From contig JAPYXD010000752.1 in assembly GCA_030998225.1 (NCBI GenBank), forward strand, positions 14,710,501 through 14,774,500: a stretch of DNA of 64,000 nucleotides. The letters are read 5' to 3'. The position numbers and the translations under genes are program-made. The DNA is from Diplolepis rosae. Its lineage: Eukaryota; Arthropoda; Insecta; Hymenoptera; Diplolepididae. The notes under the pieces were generated by a model that saw nothing but the letters and a program-made list of their open reading frames with translations, searched no databases and was not told where the DNA came from. Below, piece by piece: positions 10,876 to 21,830 of the stretch. Each line of letters begins with the position of its first letter. Position 1 is the first letter of the stretch.

Positions 10876-11439
10876 GCAACTTAATTACGAATAACGAAGT
10901 ATTTTCGTTTTTCGTTTCAGAAGGCAGATGCGTACTGTATCTTGCATACCGTTTGGGTCTGCCATTTTGAGAAGGTCTCGTTCCCGCTTCGATCATATAT
11001 TTACTAATTTAATAACACCTTTAAAACAATTAATGTAAAATATTTAAGAATAAAGCGAGAAAATCGTGAAGGAATAATTAAAAAATCTTAATTACTTTAC
11101 CTACACGTTGATCCCAAAAAAGCGCTCGAAAATCGCTCTTGACACCCCCTTAATAGATTATATTCTGTGTTTAAAACTGTTGTCAATATTTAAAGTTACT
11201 TGTTAAAATGTAAAAATTTAGTAGACAAAGTTTCGTCGACTCCATGACATCACGTAATTTTATTAACTAAAATCATGATTTTTATTATAATTTTATACTT
11301 TGAACATTACTCATCATGAGTTAACCTTCTTTTATAAAGGTAAAATTTTACATTTTTGTGTATGTTTTAATATTAAGTTAATTTTTTTATTTTTCCGTGT
11401 GTGTGACAATTTTACTATTTGGTGTTTTTAATTTAATAA

Positions 11440-11482
11440 AGCCTGATGAGGTTGGCAAACCCATAGCCAACGAAACGTCGCT
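11440..11482 (+). ncRNA. Type I hammerhead ribozyme (PLE1 right repeat)
   Basis: Stem I AGC (11440-11442) pairs with GCT (11480-11482). Core CTGATGA 11443-11449, stem II GTTGGC 11451-11456 with GCCAAC 11466-11471, core GAAA 11472-11475, stem III AC/GT, cleavage after GTC (C11479). G11450 is unpaired. The inverted partner at 5405 has G12 mutated. Location inside a terminal repeat of a PLE fits the known ribozyme-bearing pseudo-LTRs. Confidence 0.75.
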
Positions 11483-12014
11483 ACAATTTTGACATTATGA
11501 AGAGTTTTGTTCTTTATATTTTACCCTCATCGATCGCAAACCAGCATCTTTTATAATATTAATATGGCGGGTGACACTATCATTTCTTCTTCTCTATATT
11601 CTGATGATATGAGAAGATATTACGTTTGTGTTTATACAATTCTACCTGTATGCTTTTCTGTTATTGTAAACACTTCAACTTTCAAAAGAATAATCAGGTT
11701 AAAATTTACTTTGGAAGATCTACATTTTAAAAAGTTTACAGCATTTAAAAAACTGCCAGTCCAATTATTGGACTTTCATAAATTATGGCTTATTTTTTCG
11801 GGAAAATATTCTCTGGAACTCTACCACTTCCAATTTTGAAAATAAGTAAATAATATTTAAAAATAGTTACCTACGGCACGTTTAACGTCCAAGTATTGAT
11901 AATAATTACGAAGAATGAAAATTTAAATTTTAAAACGCTTATTACAAAAATATGATGTAAAAATTGTTTTTAGGATTAATTATAAATTTGATTGATTTAT
12001 ATCATTGGGCAAAG

Positions 12015-12290
12015 ATCATTATGAAATAGGAGAACATAATGTTGTTTATAAAAATTTCTTATAATTATGGAATGTGTTATGTAGGTCAAACTAAGCGTCA
12101 TTTGAGGATCAGATTTGATAAACATTTCAAAAATTTCAATCTCAACGAAAAGTTTCATAATGTATTTAGCAAACACCGTAAGAAGCATAAAAAGGATCAG
12201 GACAATCATAGTTTTCTTCGGAATGATGTTAAAATTTCATATAAAGAAAGAGAAAGGTATAAAAGAGCTTTTTCTGAATGGTTTTTATAA
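12015..12290 (+). pseudogene. PLE2 GIY-YIG endonuclease remnant
   Basis: GEHNVVYKNFL lies in one frame, then after a slip CYVGQTKRHLRIRFDKHF from 12069, and a C-terminal part with ISYKERERYKRAFSEWFL ending at 12290. These are the (G)IY, YVG, conserved Arg and C-terminal helix signatures of Penelope endonucleases. One frameshift or stop near 12060 and the absence of any RT make it inactive. Confidence 0.75.
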
Positions 12291-12864
12291 AAAAAAGAAA
12301 ATGATAATAGTCATAATAAAATCACTGATATTGAACACTTGAATTCATCTTACAATATGATTTTGGATTTCTTATCCTCATAATTGATGATTTTTTATAA
12401 TCTTTATAATTCAAAAAAAAAATTTAATTTCAAAATTCCTTCACAAATTTGTTTCTAAATCCCTCAATTATCGTTTCAATTTTGATTATTGTATTCAAAT
12501 TCAATAACATTAGGCTAAATGACTCATAGTGTGGTGAGGTCATTTCATGTCACGTTTGTTTTAGTATTGCAGTTATTAATATTTCCTAGTAATAAGACAA
12601 TATGTCTTTTCCTTTCGAAAATTTAAGTTTTAAGTTAACGTGGGGAATTTGATTGTACAGTTTTTACTCAATTATGACGTTTTACTTTTTATGATAATTA
12701 TTAATATTTTAATTACTTTAGTTCATGTTATGTTTTAGTTTTTTAAATTTCAATTTTTAAATCTTTACCCGTTATTATTTTTAGATTTTAACGATTTGAC
12801 TGTCATGTGAGTTGACAATATTTTTTTATTTCTTGTAACCACTTATATGTGCTGATTCTTTGTA

Positions 12865-12905
12865 TGCCCTGATGATGCCTCTGGAGAAGGGGCGAAACGT
12901 TGGCA
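12865..12905 (+). ncRNA. Type I hammerhead ribozyme (PLE2)
   Basis: Stem I TGCC (12865-12868) pairs with GGCA (12902-12905). Core CTGATGA 12869-12875, one unpaired T, stem II GCCTC 12877-12881 with GGGGC 12889-12893 (one G-U), core GAAA 12894-12897, stem III AC/GT, cleavage U12901. The stem and loop sequences are unrelated to the other copies, yet all core positions and pairings are kept. Confidence 0.75.
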
Positions 12906-13110
12906 AGATTTGAACATCTTGTTAAAATATGTCTGAAATGTACCGGCTTGATTCTTCGTATTTATTAAAAATAGTTATTTTATAAAAACAATGTTTCTTT
13001 TCAAAAAATTGTTTTAATAATTTCAACCATTGAAAACTTCACTTTCAAAATTGGAAATGGTAGAGTTGTGGAAAATATTTTTTTCGGAAAAATAAATCAT
13101 CATTTATGAA

Positions 13111-14006
13111 TATGAATATGAACTACAAAAGTTATTTTGTTCATACATTATACCTCTTAACATAACATAGAATACTTGAGAATTACGATAATTTCTCAGA
13201 AATTTCTTTTTCACAAATAACTGGTGACAGTGAGAATCTTTTCGTTAAATAATTATTGTTCCCAGACATATTTAGGAAGTTTTCACTGTATTTTGATTTA
13301 TAAAAAATTGCGGCCAATATTTTTTATTTACTAGCAAATATTTCTTAATTAATTAATTTTTATTTATTAACGAAAACAAACTATCGACTTTTACTCGACA
13401 CCATCCGAATGAGTAGTGTTTATGAATCCTGCATGCAAATTTTCAGACATTTAGCATCATATTTACAGAAAACACACGTCTTTGTTTATACAGATGAATT
13501 CGTTGGGCGCGACTCGGCGATTATGAACAATCGCTTTGAGCAACCTCTAAAACATTATCGATTTTGCTCAAATTTTGGGAAAAATTTTTTTTGTGATGCT
13601 TTTTGATATTTCGAGTTGATACGTACAAAATTTCAAAAAAGGGTTTTTTCGAATCACCCTAATGTACACAGATGCCGGACAGACAGGCCGACAAACTCGA
13701 CAGTGTTTTTTTATGAAGCATACAATTGAATGTTTTATCTAGGGAAAATAGACATAAGGAAACCAAACTTGTTACAAATTTCAAAATTTCCAGATACAAG
13801 TATTAGAATAAAACTAAAAAGTAACTGAATTTTCCGAAATTTTATCTTGATTTTACGAAACTGTAACTGAATAAAACTCCAGTCACGTGTTTCGGTAAGT
13901 TATGGTAGAAATTTCTAACAGTGCATAATAACATTTTTATTCTTTGTATCCTCCCTTTTTCTTTCGCGCCTTGGCGTTATTTTTTTATGTATTTTTTGTT
14001 TTTCAG
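13111..14006. other. Non-coding; likely intron or 5' flank of the small Maf gene
   Basis: No recognised exon. The segment around 13790-13930 ends with AAATTTCTAACAGTGCAT, similar to the end of the MITE at 47939-48336, so it may be a fragment of that family. The last 60 bp before 14007 is a strong pyrimidine tract ending TTTTTCAG. Confidence 0.4.
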
Positions 14007-14372
14007 GATCCTCTTTCACCAGGTCCTTGTCTGGACATTAGTGACGATGAACTCGTTTCGATTTCAGTAAGGGACCTGAATCGTCACCTGAAACTCAGAG
14101 GATTATCTCGAGACGAAATTGTGCGTATGAAACAACGACGCCGAACATTAAAAAATCGAGGATATGCTGCGAGTTGTCGTATTAAGAGAATTGAACAGAA
14201 GGATGAATTAGAGACTGAAAAAACCCAGGAATATAGAGATATGGAAGCAATGCAGGATGATAATAACAGGATGCGAGAAGAAATAGAATCGTGGAATTCT
14301 AAATATCAGGCTCTAAAAAAATTTGCGATCGAAAAAAAAATTCATATTCCACCTGCACTAGAAACCATGTAA
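14007..14372 (+). CDS. maf-S: Small Maf transcription factor, terminal coding exon
   Basis: A 121-codon exon opens after a canonical acceptor (TTTTTCAG, 13999-14006) and ends at TAA 14370-14372. Order: an acidic start ([20 protein letters not shown]), the Maf extended homology region ([20 protein letters not shown]), the basic region ([20 protein letters not shown]) and a leucine-zipper heptad stretch (from about residue 70 of the exon). There is no N-terminal transactivation domain, as expected for small Maf (MafF/G/K; maf-S in Drosophila), which heterodimerises with CNC-type bZIP proteins such as Nrf2/CncC at antioxidant-response elements. The exon encodes nearly the whole protein; the initiating exon is upstream and not identified. 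An in-frame ATG at 13944 lies in the pyrimidine tract and is not a start. The frame is intact and family positions are conserved, so it is probably a functional host gene. Confidence 0.93.
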   Translation, partial: DPLSPGPCLDISDDELVSISVRDLNRHLKLRGLSRDEIVRMKQRRRTLKNRGYAASCRIKRIEQKDELETEKTQEYRDMEAMQDDNNRMREEIESWNSKYQALKKFAIEKKIHIPPALETM

Positions 14373-14611
14373 ATTAATATTAATACTTTCTGTATTTTTC
14401 CTAAAAATATTACTTTTGTTATACTGATGTAATTTATCATAATTTTACTATGAATTTAGTTAAGTCATTTATGTTGAGCTTATTACGATGTGCAAAATAA
14501 TGTGAGTTTCAGTCACATCGGTATAATATTATAGTTGAAATTCAAAAACATGTTAAATACAGAGAGCGAAGATAAAAATAACTCTTTGTTTATATTATGT
14601 ATGAATATACT

Positions 14612-14627
14612 AATAAAAAAAATAAAA
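14612..14627 (+). terminator. Polyadenylation signals downstream of small Maf
   Basis: Two AATAAA-type hexamers lie in an A-rich tract about 240 bp after the stop codon, giving a short, plausible 3' UTR. Confidence 0.45.
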
Positions 14628-14639
14628 TTTCTTGAGCAT

Positions 14640-16291
14640 TTGTTTGCACCAATCGACTCTTGTATCTTTCTGAGCATTCGTCAAATTATGTGGAATCTAA
14701 CGAGAACAAATCTTTTTCACGGCTAAATGTTCATGAAAAATTTTATGTTATGGCACTTTTGATTTTTTGTTAAAAAGAACACTCGTAACATCAGATAACT
14801 GTAAATTTATTCAAAAGAATTCTAATCCTGAAATCCATAATTAAATTGTTCAAATCTGGTCATATTTTTGATTTACTGAAAAAAATCTTAGTTACTGAAT
14901 GTTAATACATATACAGAAAATAATTGCAAGCTAACGACCTTGCAATCGTCGTGTAAACATATCACGTTCATAACCTTACATGATCGAGTCTATCTTAGTA
15001 AAATCACAATTTTCCACTCTTATACTTACTGTTTATAATTTTTATATATTTGGTGGATATAAAGTTTTTTATCTTGAGACATCCAAATGCCAATTCTGGC
15101 ACTGGCACTGGCGTAATAAAGTAAGATGTGACAAAAATGACCGTCTGATGGGATCTCCATTTTAAATCAATGCAAAACAATAAATAAATAACATAACTTG
15201 AAATTTTTTTATTACTGAATAATCTATGAAACGTCAGCTGTCAAATACCATATACGGTCTGAAGTTTGCAATGGAGAAGAACGACTTCGAACGACTAAAA
15301 TCATCTAGCGGTAAAAAGCGAAATGACTTTGTTGCCAACCCAATAAATTTCAATCGTCAATATGTTCGCAGATCGTGGTTGCATGCTGTGTACACGCATG
15401 TGATTTTCACGATGTGCGACGCATTTATCACATCATACGCGTATCATGCGTTCGATGGGCGATTCATTGGAGATGACAACCCTGAGATTTGCATTTTTCA
15501 GTTTAACCCTTTCGTCACCATTTTGAAAAATTCTTTTTTCGCATTCTGGGCGATATCTCGAATTCTACTCATCGTGCATTAATGTGAACGGAGTCGTTGG
15601 ACTCGTTTGCGTTTTTCCTTGTTGTTATTGCCAATTAATATTTGGTCTAGCATGGTCAGCAAAAAAGTTTTTCGCGTTCAAAGTCGAAAATTTTATTCAA
15701 CAAATTTTTTTTTTCTGGTTTTTGCGAATAACTTTTTTGTTGGAGCGCTTCAACAATGGAAATCTTATAAAAAAAGCAAACTTTAATGCGTATTTTTTTT
15801 AAACCGCGATTGCATTTGATACATTTTTCAGCCTAAAGAGGTGTCTCGGTAAAAAGACTTGCATTAAAAAGTATTGAAAATTATCAATTCCTACAAATAC
15901 CTTTTTTGTCCATCGTTTATATTCCTTAAAGAGCCGCAAAAATGACTAGCTTTGAATCTCTTGTAATGCCATTTAATAATGTATTAGGCACGGCATTAAT
16001 AGGAATTGAAGTTACGAAAAGTTTTAAAAAGTATTAAATTATTAAATTATGAATATTGATCAACGGTATTCAAAATAATTGATTTAGGTATACCGCGCAC
16101 GAAATGAAGTAATTTTAATTTTATTTTTTTTAAATGTGGGTATATAATAAAGAAAAAACTAACAGGATCATATAAACATTTTTATTGAAAATTCGAAAGA
16201 ACTTGTAGTATAATGTAAAGTGAATATGAAGTAGTTCAAAATACTGGAAGAATTACAGTTATGCAAATCAGGGTTAAGAATTAATAAAGTA
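14640..16291. other. Intergenic; one unrecognised open frame
   Basis: The only notable item is a 118-codon open frame at 15226-15582 (+), somewhat richer in CpG than its surroundings (contains SWLHAVYTHVIFTMCDAF). I recognise no family, domain or splice context and cannot say whether it is coding. Confidence 0.3.
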
Positions 16292-16720
16292 CACTATAAA
16301 AAAATGTTATAGTAGGTTTACCACTGCATTTTTGTAATTATGCAAAGATTTGTAAAATTACTTCCTCCAAAGTAGTGAACTTACCAATGTGAAACGAAGA
16401 AACAACACTTTCAATATTGTAGTTTCACAAGATTTTGTAAATTTACGTCTTTGAAAGCAGGTAATAATTGGACTCTTGAGCAGTTCAATTGTAATCACTT
16501 TCAATGTTGCAGTTTCACAAGATTTTATATTTGTATTTGTAGTTATTACCTACTTTCAAAGACGTAAATTTAGAAAATCTTGTGAAACTACAACACTGAA
16601 AGTGGTGTTTCTTCGTTTCACATTGGTAAATTCACTACTGTGGAGGAAGTAATTTTACAAAATTGTTGTATAATTACAAAAATGCAGTGGTAAACCTACT
16701 ATAGAAAATTTTTTACAGTG
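16292..16720. mobile_element. Tc1/mariner-type MITE with TA duplication
   Basis: CACTATAAAAAA at the left end and TTTTTTACAGTG at the right end are flanked by TA on both sides (16290-16291, 16721-16722). The arms pair over almost the whole length, for example AACGAAGAAACA near 16395 and its complement near 16610. About 430 bp, no coding capacity. Confidence 0.85.
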
Positions 16721-17636
16721 TAACATTGCTTAAACGTCATGCATTTGAAGATAAAGTAATTACTATAACAATGTGTATTATTAATGTCAAGAATCGCTGG
16801 AAAGCCTGCTTTTTAAAAACGTTAACAATCTATAAATTAATAATACAAAAATCAAACTATAAATAAGTTTAACGTAGCTCAACGAATATCACGTACTAGG
16901 CAGTCTTGTTTTATAAGTAATCACTGATAATCACTCGCTATCTGAGAGAAACTGTAACATAAACTCTCTGATTTTGGCAATCATAATTAAAGAAAAAGAA
17001 CAAACGCATACATTAAAATGTTGATCTAAATACAAGTAAGAGTGATTTATACATTTTGTGTAATGATTCATATAGCTAGAGATTACCCCTCACAGATCGC
17101 TGTGCGTAAAATTTGCACTCGAATTGCGTTATGAATAATATATAGTCATAAAAATAACAGTAATATCACATCTATAACTTTATCTAAAAAGCAATATTTC
17201 CTTAAGGTTGCTTCAATTTGTACTCCTTTTTACTGCATAAATTACAGATGTAGGAATTAAAGCAATATATGAATAAATTAACAATCTTTGAATGTAATGA
17301 CTTCAGGATAAACTAATTAGTACAAAAATGTGTGTTATTAGAGATCCTGTAGGGAGAGTTGACATAATTTTAATCCGATTCTGATTAGTCTAGAGATACT
17401 CTATAGAACCCACTGAGCTTTAACACAAGCGGAACCGGAAGTTGTCGCTGAAGCACCTAAAATTTGAATTTTATTATGTTTGTTTTCTTATTTACTTATC
17501 TACTTATTTTTCTTCGTATTAGATCGTCTATTCAAACAAGCGAATATTGTAGTCAATATTACACAACGGATCCTTTCTATTTATTGGTAAACATTTCTTC
17601 AAGAAACGCGTTTTTTTTGTTTCCATATTACTGGTT

Positions 17637-18413
17637 TTACGTTGTGCTTGTTTCATTTTTAATTTCAACAGTCTGGCAGAGACATTTTTGGAAACATCCT
17701 GCTGCTTCTTTATCGTGGAAATGCTTTTCTGTTGCACCGTATTGTGCTGGAATGATGTACCTTTCATTCAAAACTCGTTGCCTTCTTCCTGTCTCCAAAA
17801 TTTCATTAATTTCTTCTTCTGTGTCTGTAACAATGAAAATAAATGTAAGAGGCAGCTAATTAAAAGGAATTCTTTGGACAAATTTAACATTTATTGGACA
17901 ATGCTACTATACAGTTATGAAATTTTTACAGAACAGCGTATTCACTTTCTGTTTTTATTTATTAAACATTTCTTTTTAATAAATTGAACTTTGATGTAAA
18001 CGCGCTCATTGTAATACTTTTTCACCTTGAAGTATAATAAAGCGGTTGATTCTTAACAAAAACATATTATTTCTGAATTGAATTTCCATTATTAATTAAA
18101 TAAAAAGTGAAGTAGTTGAAATTATAACTAATGAAATGTAATTACAGAAAACACTTTGTACCTCCCTCTACTCGCCTTTGTTAAATTTTGAAATAAAACT
18201 TTTAAGTAGTAATATTTTATTACATATCCACTTACTTGTTAAGAAGTTTATCGTTCCATGAACAACTTTTCCATCTCCGACGTCAATCTTATAGACTTGA
18301 AACAAGTTGTGCGTGCTCTCGTTGAAATGATGCACTTTACTAATGGGTATTTTAATCGTCTTATTTTCACCGTCAGTTGTGGAAACAAGTTTTGCACATG
18401 CAAACTTCACCAT
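17637..18413 (-). CDS. Two-exon gene of unknown function
   Basis: Exon 1 (18413-18236) starts MVKFACAKLVSTTDGENK, contains KTIKIPISKVHHF and ends at a strong donor (GTAAGT at 18235). Exon 2 (17824-17637) follows an acceptor (ATTGTTACAG) and stays open to TAA at 17639-17637. The splice keeps phase (178 + 188 nt = 121 residues). Exon 2 is charged (TEEEINEILETGRRQR). An N-terminal ~60-residue domain of this type (a short beta-rich block with a conserved PISKV-like element) appears in many uncharacterised insect proteins, sometimes next to BEN or other DNA-binding domains, but I cannot name it. An alternative donor inside exon 2 (GTAAAA just before the stop) could extend the protein. The splice sites are read from sequence only; it may be an expressed gene or a TE-associated one. 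Confidence 0.5.
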
Positions 18414-18539
18414 TATGTTAAAAAACTTGGATATAATTAAATAGAAATACGCACGATTGTTTAGGAAAAACAATAAATCACAGCATGCCGACGCCGGTAG
18501 GAGAACACGAGGACGCCTTTGTTCTACCATTCTATTGTG

Positions 18540-19785
18540 ATTATTTTCATTTAAAAGATTTCATTTTGATGAAATAGAAACAGAAACTTCGAGAACTAAA
18601 GGGTATTAGATGTCACATTCAGAACTCTTCTTAAGAGCATTAAAAAGTATTCACAAAAATTTCGTCGCTATAGTGGGCATTTGAAAGAATTAATTTCAAG
18701 AGATAACCTATACCATTGAGAGATTAGCAAAACGAGGGCAAAAAAGGAATCGAAAAGAATTCAATAAATCTCATATTATTCATTACATGTAAGAAATGTT
18801 CCCATACTTTTAAATGCAAGGCTTCTTACCGGGGTCATCGAAATATGGCGGGTCAGATGACATGGGGAGCAGCATTATTGTCAGGTTGTATTTCAATTAA
18901 TTTGGCTTTCTCGTCTCGGTCAAGTAATTTTTTATTTTTTTACTAAAAATTTTCAAAAACATAAACAAAGTTTTTATTTCCACGATTTCGGTCGGATGTG
19001 GCTGGTTAACGAACTCGTCCTTTCTTTTTGGGCCCTCAAGCGTTGTACCAAATTTAAATCCAATCCGATAATATTATCGAGACTTATCTTGCTGTATTTT
19101 TGTTCTGTTATGATTCCTCAAAAGATTCAAAATTAAACCTGAAACTATTTCTGAATGATTAAAAAAACTATGAGATATTTTTGCAATATGATTAAAGCCA
19201 TCTCAGATTTTCAGTTACGATTATTTATGTGAAAAACTATGAAGCAAGTAAAATATCCTATTCGAACGTTCTGGAGGGTGAGTTTTTCAAGTTTAAGGTT
19301 GCAATGCCACAATTAAAGTATGAGAGAATTACTGAATTCTACGAAAAAAAGTTGGACAGATGGAAAAAAGGAATTTCTTAATATTAGAATTATTTTCTGA
19401 ATATCAGAAAGCGCTTTCTAGATTTTAGCAATTCGGCTAAACGGTGCAAAAATTACTACACATCAGCGAATAAGTACTAAATTTAAAAAAATCTTCTGTT
19501 AAAGTCGAAGATGTTCGTTGATAGATTTCACTTGCTGAAAATTTATTTGAGAATGCAAATGCTCAAGAGCAGCAGGAATTTTCTAATTTTTAGCATATCA
19601 CTTGCTAAAATTCAGTGTTGATCTCATTAAGATGTTCAGAAAACGAATTATTGTTATTTAAGCATGAAAATACTCAAGAACAGCAAAAATGTTCTAATTT
19701 TTTGCATATCACTTGCTAAAATTTAGAATACCTTCAGTACGCTCAGTCCCGGTTTATATTCTTTTCTGAGAATCGGTAGTCTAAG
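18540..19785. other. Non-coding with a short tandem duplication
   Basis: Bases about 19556-19617 and 19671-19729 are diverged direct copies (both carry GCATATCACTTGCTAAAAT). Related words recur on the far side of the SINE nest (21960-22130), so this may be the flank of a larger old repeat. No gene recognised. Confidence 0.45.
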
Positions 19786-20335
19786 CATAGACTAGCGTAG
19801 TGGTTAAGATGCAAGCGTGTCATCCCTGCTTAAAATGTCAGGTAGAAATCGAGTAGATACCGGAAAGAAAACCGGATGCAAACCCATTCGGGTTTTACCC
19901 GGTTCTTTATGGTTTTTATCTGGACTCTAATTTCATTTTTCGGGATCTATCTGGGTCTATCCGGTCCATATCCGGGAAGTGGTGACAGAAAATAAGTTGT
20001 ATGAATATTGTACCCGGTCTTATCCGGTTCCTATCTGGCATATGGATCCAGGAATTAAAATGAAAAAATATGTTTGGACACGGATCCTATCTGGTTTCTA
20101 TAAGGCAGTTGTCGTCTTGCAAATTGTTAAGGTGAAAGTACATCTGCTACCCGACCCTACCCGGTTCCTATCTGGCATATGTAAATAGAAATTAAAATAC
20201 AAAAATATGTTTCTACCCGGATCCTATCCGGTTTCTATAAGGCAGTTGTCGACCTGCAAATTATTAAGGAGCCGGATACAAACCGGATAAAAATCTCAAA
20301 AGTCCCGAATAGGATCTTATCCGGAAAACCGGATA

Positions 20336-21337
20336 CACTGAGAGAAAATTATCACGTTATTTTACGGTTTTCGGAGGTATAGCAAGGATATTTATTAAAA
20401 CCAAGAACTTTTACTGTCCGCAATTTTTTTTCTGTGACTATCCTTAAAATGTACTTGTTTGCACCGCAATATTTTTTTCAGTAATTTTCACAGTACGATG
20501 TTTTAAAAGTTTCTCTTGATGCCAGTTATAAAATACAAGCCTAACAGAAAAATATGCCGTTAGTGTGTTTAAAGAAATACAATCCCTATACGAGCGACTT
20601 TTGCTGTGAGTTGGTTAAAAAAACTCGGGAGTCAGCAAGCAATTATGTAATGTAATCATAATAATCATATGCGAGCACGTGTGTGTATGTGTGTATATCT
20701 GATTGTGTCGAGGTAGTAACAATAACGGGGCCCAAACACTTTTTACACGGCCCTGCAGTAGTTGCAGGTTATAAGCGCTATTTCCTTTCTTGTATTCCAA
20801 GCGTGCGCAGCCGAGAGGCTTAGTCGTTAGGTTACTAATGCGATAATTATAAGTAGAGAGGGTTCGAACCCGCAGCGTTAAGAATAATTTTTAATACTGT
20901 CTAAACGAGCGTTTGTGTAGTGTAGAGGGGGGTGTGTATTTGTAGGTTAGTGTGTATATAAAAATAGTAAGTTGAGTGTCTACTTAATAGTAAATACAGT
21001 TTGGAAATATACGAAGAGTATTCATCGATGCAACTACTGCTCTTATTTGATTTACCTATGTTCCTGCAGGTCACTTAACTTAAAAAATGACACTGGGGCC
21101 TTTACGAACTACGAAAAGTAAGTTAAAAAGTATTCAAACCTACTGAGATTTTTTTTCGGTGTAGATGTAACAAAAAAGTACTGTTAATTTACTCAAATAA
21201 AATTTACCAGCTTGAAAACAGATTTTTTACTGTGAAAACAGTAAATTTAACCTTCCAAGCGAATATTCCTCCATTGCCATTAAAAACGGTAAATACTAGT
21301 CTTAACTCGAATTTTGCCTGTACTTTTTCTCTCAGTG
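20336..21337. mobile_element. TA-flanked MITE nested in the CCGG-rich element
   Basis: CACTGAGAGAAA at the left, TTTCTCTCAGTG at the right, TA on both sides (20334-20335, 21338-21339). Same end style as the MITE at 16292. It carries its own SINE insertion near 20800. Confidence 0.8.
20800..20890 (+). mobile_element. tRNA-derived SINE head
   Basis: CTTAGTCGTTAGGTTACTAA contains an A-box-like stretch, and GAGGGTTCGAACCCGC (about 20860-20875) is a perfect B box about 40 bp further. A T/A-rich region follows. It could alternatively be a tRNA pseudogene; no canonical acceptor or anticodon stem is formed. Confidence 0.55.
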
Positions 21338-21830
21338 TAGATATTATGTGATCCCATATAAAGCCCGGTTAAGGTCAAGGTATAAACCGGGGACAAAAAC
21401 CGGGTACAAATCCAGTAACGCCGGATAAGAACCGAGTATACGTATTTCTAGGACCCGACTACAAACAGGATAAAACTCTTACAGAGCCCAGATAAGACCC
21501 ATATAGAAACCGGACAAAATATTATATCAACCCAGATAGAATCGGATTAAGTGCCGGATTAGAACCGGGTATAAGTATTTTAAGGAGCCAGATACAAACC
21601 AGATAAAAATCTCAAAGGTCCCAGGTAAGAACCATATAGAAACCGGGTGAAGATATTATGCGATCCCAGATAGAAGCCTATAATCTCCGGGTACAAACCG
21701 GGGACAAAAACCGGGTACAAATCCATTAGCGCCGGATAAGAACCGACTTTTACTCGGTTCTTATCTGGGTTCTATCCGTAATTTTAAGCAGGGATGTCAG
21801 CGTCGAGGTTCAAACCCCAGCGGGGGCAAT

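Larger units (their letters stand above)
5330..11556 (+). mobile_element. Penelope-like element (PLE1) with inverted terminal repeats
   Basis: About 170 bp at 5330-5499 recurs as the reverse complement at 11385-11556, both copies containing a hammerhead-like motif. Between them, on the plus strand, lie fragments of a Penelope-type reverse transcriptase and GIY-YIG endonuclease (7600-8357 and 10410-10583). PLEs are known to carry terminal repeats in inverted as well as direct orientation and to carry hammerhead ribozymes in them. The element is old: the RT is mostly deleted, and it hosts a second PLE, a MITE and an unrelated minus-strand gene fragment. Whether 5.5-7.5 kb belongs to this copy or to further insertions is not resolved. 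Confidence 0.65.
11870..12964 (+). mobile_element. Penelope-like element PLE2 (5'-truncated) with 13-bp target duplication
   Basis: TTAAAAATAGTTA at 11857-11869 is repeated at 12965-12977. Between them lies a GIY-YIG endonuclease remnant (12015-12290), an AT-rich 3' region and a hammerhead motif (12865-12905) about 60 bp from the 3' end. Size and layout fit a 5'-truncated PLE copy. Sequence similarity to PLE1 is low, so it is a different family. Confidence 0.75.
11740..13110. repeat. Palindromic element split by PLE2
   Basis: A left arm around 11785-11845 (GGCTTATTTTTTCGGGAAAA then CTACCACTTCCAATTTT) has its inverted partner around 13030-13100. The same pair occurs intact and closely spaced in the palindrome at 41678-42356. 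In this copy 1.1 kb of PLE sequence has been inserted between the arms. The outer parts of the two copies are too diverged to define exact ends here. Confidence 0.6.
19823..21794. mobile_element. CCGG-rich DNA element with TCCCTGCTTAAAAT ends
   Basis: Perfect inverted ends (TCCCTGCTTAAAAT, complement ending 21794) flanked by TGTCA at 19818-19822 and 21795-21799. The arms (to about 20335 and from about 21340) are arrays of short degenerate ACCGGATAAAAACCGGG-like words in opposite orientation on the two sides. The centre is replaced by another MITE. No transposase. Confidence 0.7.
19786..21830 (+). mobile_element. tRNA-derived SINE interrupted by a 2-kb element
   Basis: Left part: A box TAGCGTAGTGG followed by TTAAGATGCAAGCG. 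Right part: GAGGTTCAAACCCC, a pol III B box, at about 21805-21818. Removing 19823-21799 (the inserted element plus one TGTCA) brings the A and B boxes to about 38 bp apart, close to the spacing in a tRNA. The body lacks a good acceptor stem, so I call it a SINE head rather than a tRNA gene. Confidence 0.6.

Noticed and set aside
13944..14006. ATG at 13944 as start of the small Maf protein
   Set aside because: It would add a hydrophobic 21-residue leader encoded by a pyrimidine tract ending in a perfect splice acceptor; small Maf proteins have no such leader.
20800..20890. Functional tRNA gene
   Set aside because: A perfect B box and an A-box-like stretch are present, but no acceptor or anticodon stem can be drawn; a SINE head fits better.
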